A DNA stretch of 64,000 bases from positions 7,329,752-7,393,751 of the forward strand of contig NW_024881301.1 in NCBI RefSeq assembly GCF_018691265.1, given 5' to 3'. Each line of letters starts with the position of its first letter. Positions within the stretch are counted from its first letter, which is position 1. The notes beneath the pieces are model-generated. The model searched no databases, had not been told where the DNA came from, and was given only the letters and a program-made list of their open reading frames with translations. Origin of the DNA: Tyto alba (lineage: Eukaryota > Chordata > Aves > Strigiformes > Tytonidae). Shown in pieces: positions 27,062-38,192 of this stretch. The translations under genes were made by a program, and so were the position numbers.

Positions 27062-30000
27062 CTGCAAGGGAAAAAAAGAAAAAGGTCGCACCTGTAGCAA
27101 CACATTTTGAAACCAACAGAAGTAGCAGAAGAGGAACTTAACAGAGTGCTTGGTAATTTAGAGCTGCAGCTATGCTGATCAGCTGAAGCTCACTCAAGTA
27201 TGTTTAATTCATTGATGTTGACATAACATAAGGGTTTTCTCTCTACAAGTTAATGTAACTGTGTTAGGGTCCTCGTCTAGATGACGAAACATGATCATCC
27301 ATCAGTACCTAGTAATTTGGTATGCCTTGTTTGAGACATCTGTGGTCTTAAGTGCCAGAGTAATTAACGCTTTATAGCTGTTCAGAGCGTGACTCCCATT
27401 CACTGACAACTGCACTGCTTTTTACAGAATTTTACAAGCAAATAGGACTATAAGCATCACAGTGGTCAACAGAAAATGTGTCACATATATTTAACACCCA
27501 CCTTTGAGAGAATTGTTTATTGCACACTTCGTGAGGAGGTAGGAATACATTTCAGCTCTGCAATGCAGCCTTTAGCTGATGAAACACAAAATCATCCCTT
27601 TTCTTCCTTCCCCCACTCTGGGGCCTGTACATATTTTCCAGTGTATGTTGCAGAACAGACAGACATATTGTAGCTCACATCCTGCTCCATCCCTTTCACA
27701 GGATGACAGGGTGAATGTGTAATTCTGGGAGCTTAGATATCCAATTGATTAAAAAAAAAAAAGTACAAGTTAATGTCAGTAAAGACTATCATGCAAATGT
27801 CCATAGGTCCTAATTACATTTGTGTTGGTGGTTTTAATTTTGCACATTGTAAATGCTGAGTCTGGCTTTCCAGTGTAATGTTTCTTATGTGCAAAATCTT
27901 TTAGTGTTTGATTTCCATGATTTTTTCCTTAAAATAAAATAAAATAAAATAACATAAAATAATAAAATGTAATAAAAAGACAATTATAGTAAGTTAGATT
28001 AATTATAATTAACAAAAATAAAACTAAAATTCTATCATATGACACTAGATTGACATTCTCTTAGATCACCAAATAGCTGGAACCTTTAGCTCTCCACAAC
28101 ATCTTCCTGCCTCTTGAGTTAATAGCAAGAAATAGTGAGAAATGCTGGCCTCCATCTTTAGCATGAACCAAAACATAAAGCACACATAAGGTGTGCAGGA
28201 TGCTCTGCAGAAAGCAGAGACATGGAGTGCATCTGAGGTTTTGGGTTCTGCTCCAGGCACCGAGAAGAGTTTCCTGCTGCATGTCCATAGGCAGTCGCTG
28301 CGGTCCACCCTTGTTCCAGTCTCTGCCCCGTTTGCTCTTGCTCCCAATATACTCCAGGATCATTTGGGACCATGTCTCAGGTCTAGACATCCCTCCCCCC
28401 AATCCTTCTCTTCACTGCCCTAGTCCTACTGACGCTTCCTCTCATGCCTGATTTTAGGTCCAAGCCCAAATCCAGTTTACTTTCAATTTCCTCCTTCCTT
28501 GCCCCTTTTTTACCAGCCTCCTACCTTACCCTTTTCAGCTTTCCCTCAAGCAGTAGCACAATAGCAACTTGCAGCAGAAAGTCCTGTTTGACTGGCTCTG
28601 CGCTGGAGCATGTTCAGTGAAGAGTATTCACCACATCTAGCTGCAAATATCTAATAATCTCCACATGCCAGCCCATTTTTGAGGGATATTATCTCTAATA
28701 AATTTGGGCTTATACTCACCAACATGACAAAGGTTGGTGAATATAATCTAAAGATCTTGCGACAAAATCAGAGAAGCTATAAATAGGGTACTTACAGCTT
28801 TAGTAACTGACAGGAAACGGTCATAGCTGATAAGAACAATGTTAAATACTGAAGCTGTGCACAGGAGATAGTCCATAACTAGCCAGAGCTTGCAGACACC
28901 TCTTCCCAAATGCCATTTCCCCGTCAGGCTGTAAGGGATGTAGAGAGGCATGCAGAACACACCTGTGGAAATAAACCACAGAGACACCATGTGGTTCATA
29001 TGGATTGCAAACAGTACTTCTGGAAGCAGAGAGAGAGACACTATTCTGATATTTGGCTAAAAAAATAAATAAATCTATTAAGGTGAATATGTAATTTATA
29101 TACAGAAATTTTTACATTCTCGTGAAATCTGACAGTGACTTTCTATGTATTAGATCTTAGTGTATTTATGTTGAGCAACCTGGTCCAGTTGAAGATGTCC
29201 CTGCTCATGACAGGGGGGTTGGAACTAGATGATCTTTATGGTCCTTTCTAACCCAAACCGTTCTATGATTCTATACTAATTCTATACTGATTGATGGGAA
29301 TAAGCTCAGGACAAATCATCAAAGAAGGATCTGCTGAAGAAGAAAACTTCAGACTAAATAACTTGGAGTCTCTAAAGGTATATAATCAGTGCTGCAGCAT
29401 ATATGCACTGTGGTTGTGCTCTGAAATTTAACCTCATCACTGTATACCCTTTAGTCTTTTATCTCTGTTAGAGTTTTTCCCAAAACACATCTACAGATAT
29501 TTCTGATGTCAGTTATTATTGTAAGATTGTTTAGCATTTGTAAGCTAGAGACAATATATTGGACTGTCTCCATGGTGTCTGGAAACCTCTTCTACCATAG
29601 ATAGGACAGATACAGCAGAGGTATGAAACCTGTCCCATTTTTAAGGGGCATTTTAATCTCATGCTCATTCTCCAGCCAGAATTGAGTCCAGAACTATTTT
29701 TGGGTTTGTTACATATGTTTTTTGTCCAAAAGGTCTTCCACTGAAGTGCTTTTATAAGAAAAATATGTTCATGTTTTATTTTTTAGTCAGCAACTTCCTC
29801 ATTTTACCACTAATATTCTTTCAAAAGTATGATGCAATGTCTGATGCTACATTCCTGAAAATGCTGATCTACCAGAAACAAATAGAAAACTACGTGCAGC
29901 CTCAAGATTCACTTTGAACTCTTCAGATTATTCTTTTATTAATAGGTCCATCAGGTTCTTAGAAGTTACTGAATATATCCAGACTGATGTGGCCAACTGA

Positions 30001-31988
30001 CAATAAATCTCTGGGCAATGAGCTGACAGACTGTTATCAACAGGGAAATGCGCACTGCAGTTTCAATCCCAATGGCTTGTTTTAATATATACCTTAAATA
30101 CAAGCAGCATCTTTTTTGTACAAAATGCTCGTATTTCATAGTTGCTGATGACAACTACTGCTCTCACCAACTTCAACAGGATCAATGTTTGGCACCATGT
30201 CAAAAAGTAATGACTGCTTTTAGCTATAGATATAAATACAGATGCAAGAACCAGGTTTTAATCATATATATTTGAAACTATTCTCACTTACTAATTAGTG
30301 GATGCAAAAGAAAAGAATGACATGCCTGGAAAGATTCCAGACTTCTAGGAAATTTTTAAAAATAGCACACCAGCTTCAAAAAATAAAGTATTTTCTGACT
30401 GATCTCAGAGACAAAGTCTTAGATTCACATAGTTTATAGGCCAACATAATACTGATACCAGTCGTTTCTTCTTGGCTGATTTAAGACTCCATGAGGCACC
30501 AGCCACAAACAAGAACTGATTTAGAAGGTTGACATTTAAATCTCTTGACTAAAATATAAGATATGAGGAGAAACAGACTTTTGCAGAAGACCTGAGCAAA
30601 GAAATTACATCTCTATCAAACTGTCTGCCTGGAGCAGGAAAGCAAAGTCTCCAGCACACACATCATTTTGTTTCTGCCCCACAAGACAAGCCCCAGAATT
30701 AGGCACCACAGATTATAGATAGCATAAATGAAAGGAAAACTTAAAGGCTAAACTAATACACTTCACTACACAGCACTGATAAAGGAATGGAAGTTAGGGG
30801 GGATGGTATTGCCAGAAGTGAGTACGTCAATGAGTGTTTTTTCCCTCCTCATGATTCAGTGAATACTGGGGTCTGTAACTGTCCTGAAGAGAAAGCACAT
30901 GTGTGCAGATATACTTCCTTGCCAGCCTCAAGTCAAGATGTTTGCTGAAACGTCTGCCTTGGGACCATGGTTTTGTCAGGCTTTCTCTGCTGCATGGGCC
31001 GTTTCCCTGGCATTCAAGTCCCCCACCTCCTCGCCTGGCATCTCCTGCCAGGATCAGATCCACAGCACCTCCAGGGGCCAGGTCTCCTCATCTTCTGCAA
31101 TGACACTATGGGAAGAGGGGACTAATAAGGAAAACAGATGGGAAATGCCAGCAAGGTGTTGCTGGCACCAAACAATCCATTTGATCCATAGCCTGCATTG
31201 AGTTGAAGCCAGTAAAAAGTCATAGTGGTAAAGTGTTTTGTTGTAGTGTAGTACACTCATAAGCCATTAGTACAGTGTAGAGAAGTAATTTATCTGGATG
31301 TACCACAGATAGCTGTATAAGAAAACAGTTACACTGTCAAATATAAGGATATTCTGAAATGTGTGATGAACAATCTTACAGGAGGAACAAAGGGAAATCA
31401 TAAACTGTAGCAAACAACCTCTTTCCTTCAATTGGTATTCACATACAATAGTTGCTCCTTTTTGCCGAAGCAACGTTAAGAGTATTTACATAAAAAAGGA
31501 TGCATTTCTCATTATAATATATTTTGAGACAAAATAGACTGCTAAAATACTTAAACATCTTCCACCACTCTTTACCGTTCCCTAGAAACACACCTAGGAA
31601 AGAGTTCTCTTAGAAGAAATCACCCAGAAAATAAGCCCCATTGTGTCTCCTAAGATTCCTAAGAAGCAAATAGCACATGCCTCCATGGTTGTGACTTACC
31701 CACTGCAAAGTCAGAAATAGCAAGATTGAGAAAGAAGTAGTTACTCCGATGCCTGAGGTTTCTGTCCATGATGAAAGCAAGGATCACCAGGACGTTTCCG
31801 AGGATGGTGACCAGGGCTAGCAACACCATGAGGAAAGCCAGCAGCACCAACACGCCCAGTGAAAACTCGGAGCTCGGTGACTGCGTGGGCAGCGTCTCAT
31901 TACACGTTCCAGCCGTCTGTGGAGTTTCGGCAGTGCTGCTGTGCATGTTGTGCATCCAGGTCAGTTCAGTCTGGGAAGAAAGTCGCAT
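26276..31988 (-). CDS. HRH4: Histamine H4-type receptor, tandem copy A (downstream copy), complete three-exon gene
   Basis: Exons 31988-31700 (289 bp), 28962-28796 (167 bp) and 27061-26276 (786 bp) join in phase to 414 codons including stop (413 aa). The same GPCR landmarks as copy B are intact: N30 sequon, N65, D93, C120-C201, D127, DRF 144-146, E219, W344, NPFLY 381-385. There are no internal stops or frameshifts, so it appears functional. It lies 5.4 kb downstream of copy B on the same strand. Intron 1 (2.7 kb) carries a CR1 tail and intron 2 is 1.7 kb, against 2.6 and 2.3 kb in copy B. The protein differs from B at five exon 2 positions, through the centre of loop 3 and at the C-terminus (LRSGSF). 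The HRH4 name rests on synteny with IMPACT. The H3/H4-type receptor identity rests on sequence. Confidence 0.87.
27930..27970. repeat. (AAAAT)n-type pentanucleotide repeat in HRH4 copy A intron 2
   Basis: Several AAAAT/TAAAA units with imperfect AACAT and AAT variants at the right end. Confidence 0.85.
28796..28962 (-). CDS. HRH4: HRH4 copy A exon 2: end of TM2 to ICL2
   Basis: 167 bp, acceptor TTTCCACAG, donor GTAAGT. Encodes 55 residues from V98 (VFCMPLYIPYSLTGKWHLGR...) to A152, containing C120, D127 (LVMDYLLC), N137 and DRF. About 16 base differences from copy B exon 2, far more than in the flanking exons. Confidence 0.92.
29168..29285 (+). mobile_element. CR1 LINE 3'-end fragment in HRH4 copy A intron 1
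   Basis: About 115 bp match the CR1 3' end (GAGCAACCTGGTCCAGTTG, CAGGGGGGTTGGAACTAGAT, CCAACCC-type tail read as TAACCCAAACCGTTCTATG) and end in partial ATTCTATA repeats. It is antisense to the receptor gene. No counterpart is seen in copy B, so it inserted after the duplication or was lost from B. Confidence 0.9.
31700..31988 (-). CDS. HRH4: HRH4 copy A exon 1: N-terminus, TM1, TM2
   Basis: ATG at 31988-31986, donor GTAAGT after one base of Gly97. The protein is identical to copy B exon 1. High similarity extends from about 31600 to 32010, beyond the coding part, then drops on both sides. Confidence 0.9.
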
Positions 31989-32143
31989 CTGGCAGAGTTA
32001 TCCAAAAGGTTGAGACAAGTCTATTAACAGGCTGGGCTGAATACTGACATATCCAAAAAATTCACAATATCAAAGTAATGGACCACAAGATATCAAGGCC
32101 TGGAGTCTCCAACATTCCTTGATCTAAATGCACCTACTGGCCT

Positions 32144-32167
32144 AAAAAAAAAAAAAAAAAAAAAAAA
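32144..32167. repeat. Poly-A tract (24) upstream of HRH4 copy A
   Basis: Uninterrupted A run. It reads as poly-T on the receptor's coding strand, about 155 bp upstream of the copy A start codon. Confidence 0.92.
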
Positions 32168-33189
32168 GACACCTCATAAGCAACAGCAAGTATACACTTT
32201 GAAACAAATTATCTCTTTCTCTCCTTAACACTGATCCTTATCTACTGAGGTCAGAAAAGTTAGTCTGAAAACAACTCTTTTCACAGTCAAGCAGTTTGCA
32301 TGTTAGCATTGAGTAAGCATTTTTACACATTGAATTCTACTGAAGCTAAAAACAGATCTCATTTTCACTTCCCCAGTGGTCTACAGGATTTAAATTATTA
32401 CAATTCTATTTCTCTTACAATAAAATGAAGGCACTGTTGCACTTGCTGCTATACCACTTACAAAACTTTACAGTTAAGAAGAGAGATGAATATTTCTTAA
32501 TGCTGCTGGTTACAGAGCATTTAAAATTCAGTTATACACAGCAGAGGTATCACCAGTACCTTTTCAGTTCATCCTGATCAGAAACAAGTCAAGTCCTGGG
32601 CACAGCAAACAAAATACCTAGACTTTGGAGGGCTTTATAAGCGTGGCCTATCTAATCCCCCATTTCCCAAGCAATTCCAGGTAAGTTTCCACCCCACAAA
32701 GTGCCAAACCCTTATCCCTTTGTAGGTGTGAGAAGGCATATTCCTTCCTCATCACAATTTCATTTATTTTGATAAGAGTGCACAGAAGTTGGCAGGCCAT
32801 GGCTGTGACTCATTCCTGCAGCTCACCAGCTCCGTAGCACCACAGCACACCCTGTGACCGGCTGTTCGGATTGCAGCCATCATGTTGGGTGCTTGAGGAG
32901 ACATAGGGCAAGAAACAAGGAAAGAGAGAGCGGACAAGATGCGGGGAGGAGAGGTGCAGTGCTCTGATCCTGTCTTGGGGAACAAAGGGAAATATATTGT
33001 AAAGCGTAATTAAAGCAAAAGGTGTAGGGCAAAAAAGAACAGAAGAGACCTCGGGAATGATAAAATATGGCAAACAGAAACCTGCCACAGGTGCACATGC
33101 ACAAATGCAGCCTCGGAAATACACAAGAGGAACTGGAGCTGCCTTTGCAATCACAAAGCCACCAGTCATGGAGCCAGTGACATAGGTGA

Positions 33190-34495
33190 CATGGGTGTGT
33201 TGCAGAGCCCCCCGATCAGGGTAAGGGAGGTGATGAAGTCTTCTTTAAACAAATCAAGGAAGCCTCTGGATCACAGACCCTGTTTCTTGTGCAGGACTTC
33301 AGTGTTCATGACGTCTGCTGGAAATGCAACACAGGAGGTAGCAGCAGTCAACAAGAGTCCTGGAGGGTGTCAGGAAGAACTTTCTGATACAAGTACTGAA
33401 TGGGCCAATGAAGTAGCACTCAGCTAGATCTGCTGTTCACTGATAAAGAGGAGCTGGCTAGGGATGCATATTCAGTGGCAGCTTTGGCTGTACTGACTAT
33501 GAGGTAGTGGAGCTCAAGATCCTAAAAGGGGTGAGGAAGGAGAGTAGCAGTACAGACCATGGACTTCAGGTGGTCAGACTTCTGTTTATTCAGGAAAGTG
33601 GTGGGTGGGATCCTATGGGAGGAAGCTCTGAAGTGAAAAGGAGCTCAGGGAACCTGCAGGCCTCTAAGGACAGCAACCTCCATGTACAAGAAAAGACCAT
33701 CCCTGTTCTCAAGAAAACAAGTAGACATACCAAGACACCAGCTAACCAGGGAAGCAACAATGCAAAAAGGCAGCATGGAGGAGTTTGCAGCAGGGACAGG
33801 TTACAAAGGAGGAATTTAGAAATTTTGCCTGGCCATATAAGCATGATGTCAGGAAAACCAAAGCTCACCTAGAGTTCATGCTTGTAAAGAACATCAAGAA
33901 CAACATGCCACACCATTAACAGTAAATGTTGAGTAAGAAAAAGGTAGGTGCTTTGTTGAATGGAGCGAGTGATCCAGTGACAGCAGATGTGGATAAGGCT
34001 GAGGTACACAATGCTTTCTTTGTTTCATTCTTCACTAATTAGGTCTCCCTCTCCGCCATGCTTAGTAAATGAATTCAAGGAGGAGACCTGTCAGGAGCAG
34101 GTGAGACTAAGGCATGGATTACTTGAGACAACATGTCCCACAAGAGTCCATGGGACCCAAAGGGCTGCACCCAAGGCTGCTGATAGAGGCAGCTACCACT
34201 CTTGAAGATCCACTTCCTATCCTCTTCGAAAGGTCATGGCAATGAAGAGAGGTTCCCAAGAACTGAAGAAAGTCAAATGTTGCGACCATCTTCAAATGAT
34301 GTCACAAGGACAAAAGGTCAGCCCCTCTTCGGTCCCTGGGAAAATAATGGAGACAATCCGCTAGGAAAGGAGAAAAAGGTGAATGGAAACAATCAGTGTG
34401 AGTTTACCAAGAATAAATCATGCCTGAGAAACGTGGTTATCTTCTTTGATAAAATGACTAGATTAGTGGACAAGGAAAGAGTAGTCATTTGCCTT
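33190..34495 (+). mobile_element. Old CR1 LINE fragment, endonuclease half, between the receptor copies
   Basis: Matches the CR1 region before the reverse transcriptase in consensus order: 'GAGGTGATGAAGTCTTCTTT' (33227 on), 'GACATCTGCTGGAA'-type at 33310, 'TGACTATGAGGTAGTGGAG' near 33495, 'GGATCCTATGGGA' near 33608, and near 34400-34490 the 'CATGCCTGAGAAA ... TTTGATAAAATGACTAGATT ... GTGGACAAGG' stretch. Many indels and stops. It ends just where the reverse-transcriptase core should start, with no CR1 3' tail. Edges are approximate. Confidence 0.82.
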
Positions 34496-34666
34496 TAAAA
34501 ATTAAGGAATAAATGAAATGTTGAAGTTTTAATCATAGTCCTTTATGAGGCTGAGGGAGAAATCTATGTGGTCTCTGCTTTCTTCCTTCCTGTGGAGGAA
34601 AACCGTAGCCTAACATAAAGGAGACAGATGTTATGAGGCTCATTAGGGTTAAATACTCATTCTAGA

Positions 34667-34693
34667 AATAAACAAACAAACAAACAAACAAAA
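34667..34693. repeat. (AAAC)n microsatellite
   Basis: About six ACAA units. Confidence 0.88.
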
Positions 34694-37116
34694 GATAACA
34701 CAATTTCTGCCAACGTGTATGCTTTATTTGGGGCAGGGGAGGTTAAGATCTGGGACGGTCAAATCAGACAAACACTGTTGTGGTTTGAGTTGAACCTCGC
34801 ACAGTCATACGCCTACTGTCACCATGTATTTACAAGACCTATTGGACGTCTTCAAATACAGAAGAAAATTCAAGGACATGAAATAGTGAAATGGACAAGT
34901 GAGTGGATAGAGAGACTTGGCTTAGAAATCACTCTGGCAATTAAAGTTAATTTCTGTCAGTGCATGAAAGGTATGCCCAAGAACAAATGCTGAAGAAGTA
35001 TCTTACCATAACCCTGCAATATTTCCAATAGGGAGAAGACTTAGGATGCCACCTTGACCAAGACAGCTTTAATGCTGTGAGCACAGCAACTAAGTGCTTA
35101 CCTTACCCTGGGAGCACTAAGCAAAATTTTCAACAGTTAGAAAAATACAACAAATTCTTCAAATATACAGGAGTGGTGTGACAAAAGAGTTTGAACACTG
35201 TGTGTGTAATATAGAACATCAAAACCATTGATCTCTAGTAGCTTCACTACTCTATGTGGCTTCAAATCTGCTGCACATTGTACTCCCTGACAAACTAGTT
35301 TTCCAGTACTTCAAAATGTGGATACGGTTTACCTAGTCAATAATTAATTTTGTAGGCCATTTTTCCAAAGTAAACAACACATTCTTTAATCACAAAATGC
35401 AAACTGAATTTTTATACTAAAAGCATAGGGATAGAAAAGTAAACAACTCAAATACTTTCCCATTTTGGGCCTACCTACAGTTTCTCTGTTTAACAGATGT
35501 TTATTTAGTACACCAGCTATTCTATAAATGTTTTAAATATGTGTGTGTGTTTGGGTTTTTTTAAGCCTCACAGAAAAACAAACCCCACAAAATCTATGCC
35601 AGCACCTTAGCTCATGACAGTGAAAACAGCTGTGCTGAATCGATGATCTCCTGAAGCTGTCTCTCTCTTAGCGATCAGGCTCACAACCCATAACACTATC
35701 CATGTGAGGCAAAGCAGCAGAACAAGAAAGAATGGTGAAAGATAATCTTCCACCAGTGAGAAAACTGACAGAAGTCGTCTTTGGTTCCAGACCTCTAAAC
35801 AGAAGAGCATTTTAGCTCCTCAAAGCCATCAGCTTTTGTGCTATGATTAAGCTGCTTACACGCATTTGAATTGTGCTTGCAAAAGTCTGCTTTTGCAACA
35901 CTTCTACTTCTTCAAATTAGATAAAAAATACTATTTAAATTGACTATTGTTCTTCATTGTTCTCTGCTTCAGATTTCTCTTTCCATATTTTGTACATTTC
36001 TATCTACAAAGAGGAAAGATTATATATAAGGAGAGGAATAAAAATTAACCGTGACTTACCCATCCATGAAGGCCTTCTGGGTGAGTTGCAACACCCAACA
36101 CAAGGTAAGAAAGTTTGGCACACGGAATGGGTTATAATAAAGCTCCATCGCCTTCTCCAACGTATTTACCCACTCCTTTCAGTACTGCATATTCAACTGC
36201 TTTGTTTATTAACAGCTGCTTAAGACACCTCTGTGTCAGCTTTCAGACCTCTCTGAATCCCATTCTCAAGCTGTGAAAATGGCCCTTGTTCAGTGATAGA
36301 AAAAATCCAGTTTGATACTGGTTCAGTGGCCGAGAAAATCCATATAATGTCACAGTAACAGGGCACAAAGAACCGATCCAGTATAAAAATCACTCTGTCA
36401 GTTCAAATTTGTTCCAGACGTTTTGACGGAATATCTTTGCACTTGCAAAGCTTTACACCCAAGAGGGTATTGTCTATTCTTGCACAGCCAGCCAAAATCA
36501 TCAATCCAGTATGTATTGCTTGCTCTGCTAATTCAACAGGAACATGATCATGTGCCCAAGCCTGGCCTATTTTTTAGGTAATCAAAAAGCGCACAAATCT
36601 GACACCAAATATCATTTAAGCATGACCAAAGAGGCAGCCACTGTCAGGAGAAAAGACAGTACTGGTGAAAAGAGTGACAACGCCTGTGACAATTTTGATA
36701 ACCAATGTCAGAATTCCATTATCGTGGCAACTTTCGTTCTCTGAAAATCATCCAGAATTACTAATTTACATGTACTGTGTCCTGCAACAACAGGTATGGA
36801 CTATATTAAAATTAGAAAAGTACAGATATGCCAGATTAGGCAGTCCATTCACTTGCATATTGCTCACGGTGGGAATTACAATGATTACAGGGCACTATCT
36901 AGTCTTCATAACAGTTTTTAAAATGAAATTATACTGCTCCTGAGAGTATTTATATAAGCTTTCAAAAACGTAGCAGAACTGCTTCTTCACTGATAGCTTT
37001 AGGCTCACAAATAGGACATAAATTTTAACTCAACCCATACACAAACAGGTATCTCCCTTACATGAACCTATATGGAGACATCGATGGAAAAGTTCTTTCA
37101 TAGTACAAGCTCTATT

Positions 37117-37140
37117 AAAAAAAAAAAAAAAAAAAAAAAA
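37117..37140. repeat. Poly-A tract (24) downstream of HRH4 copy B
   Basis: Uninterrupted A run about 260 bp past the copy B stop codon. Confidence 0.92.
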
Positions 37141-37397
37141 GTACCTCAAACCCACAAATGAAGAAGGACATCCAGCAAAACTTGTTTTTCTTTTCAATGA
37201 GCTAGATGGTGGCATCACACTAGCAAAAACAAAAACAAGATCCTGAAAACTAGCAAAATCATGGCAAATACATACCTCTCCTGCATTCTTCACCAATGCC
37301 ATTAGTAAAAGTTTTTGTCTATTTCAGTTGAAGATACATATGCAAAAATAGCACTAAATAAGAGAGGAACCTTATCTGTGAGTCATTTTTCAACCCT

Positions 37398-38192
37398 CTA
37401 AAGAGATAGTGTGTTATGTGATCTCAATGTTGCAAACTTTTTGGGACATAATATTTTCATGAATGCCATTCGAAACCTCATATGACAGAGAGGGTAAAGA
37501 AATGGGTTCAGTGACGAATTGATCCACAAAAGCCAAAAGGTTATTTCATACAAGGAATTGTGGATGCACTTTCCTTTGCAGGCCCCACGAATAATCATTA
37601 GTAAAGTGTATGGGGCCCAGCAAATGGCAAAGACACACACAATTATGGCAAGTGACTTCGCTATTTTCTTGTCCCGATGCAGTTTTGACCCAGTCCTTGA
37701 AGGGAAAGAAACAGAAAAGTCCCTTTTGAGAGCCGTGGTACTGATTTGTGTTGGAGATGGACAGTTAGCCATGACTGCGGGTCTACCTGATCCTGTTAAT
37801 GATGAAACACTGTCCTCTGCTGTCGATGGAGGAGAAGATGCTCCTGGCCTTGGCAAGAAGCAAAACCTCCAGGACAGGCTGCCGCTCCTTGGAGGCTCGC
37901 AGTCCTGCGTGCTGCCACGCCGCTGGCGCCTCTGGATGTTGTGGAAGATGTGCACATTGAAGTAGGTCACCGAGAGCAGCGGCACGAAGAACTCCAGGGT
38001 GGACGCGCACAGGAGGAAGTACCAGTTGTTGAAGAACTCGGCGTAGCACTGGTCTGCTTCTACCACGCTGTGTCCGGCCACGTGCTCCCAAAAGAGGATT
38101 GCTGGGCAGTAGAGGATGAAGGCAAAGACCCAGATGGCCACCATCTTGACGACAGGGTTGGATGTTACTCCTTGCTGGGCTCTGTAAGATAC
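37398..38192 (-). CDS. HRH4: HRH4 copy B exon 3: TM4 to C-terminus
   Basis: 795 bp after acceptor CCTTGCAG, starting VSYRAQQG. TM4 about 168-187, ECL2 with C201, TM5 with E219, loop 3 about 240-330 rich in Arg, Ser and Pro, TM6 with CWAP, TM7 with NPFLY, helix 8 (FRMAFMKILCPKKF) and the tail LRSHNTLSL. The loop is much shorter than the usual mammalian H3 loop. Confidence 0.93.
   Translation of the reverse strand, partial: VSYRAQQGVTSNPVVKMVAIWVFAFILYCPAILFWEHVAGHSVVEADQCYAEFFNNWYFLLCASTLEFFVPLLSVTYFNVHIFHNIQRRQRRGSTQDCEPPRSGSLSWRFCFLPRPGASSPPSTAEDSVSSLTGSGRPAVMANCPSPTQISTTALKRDFSVSFPSRTGSKLHRDKKIAKSLAIIVCVFAICWAPYTLLMIIRGACKGKCIHNSLYEITFWLLWINSSLNPFLYPLCHMRFRMAFMKILCPKKFATLRSHNTLSL

Larger units (their letters stand above)
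34496..37397. other. Inter-copy spacer, no supported gene
   Basis: Lies between the old CR1 and the copy B stop. Holds the AAAC repeat, the poly-A at 37.1 kb and probably the copy B 3' UTR. A 67-codon hydrophobic frame at 35810-35607 (minus) has no recognised family and no receptor similarity. Confidence 0.55.

Noticed and set aside
26634..27116. Long second-frame and antisense open frames over receptor exon 3, repeated at 37783-38229 and 37941-38291
   Set aside because: They are shadows of the GC-rich receptor exon. They recur in both copies only because the underlying DNA is identical.
31659..31988. Single-exon short receptor ending at 31659
   Set aside because: The extra residues after Gly97 are intron. 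A perfect GTAAGT donor and the matching exon 2 show splicing.
35607..35810. Small membrane protein on the minus strand
   Set aside because: Hydrophobic but unrelated to known families, no conserved context, and a length expected by chance.
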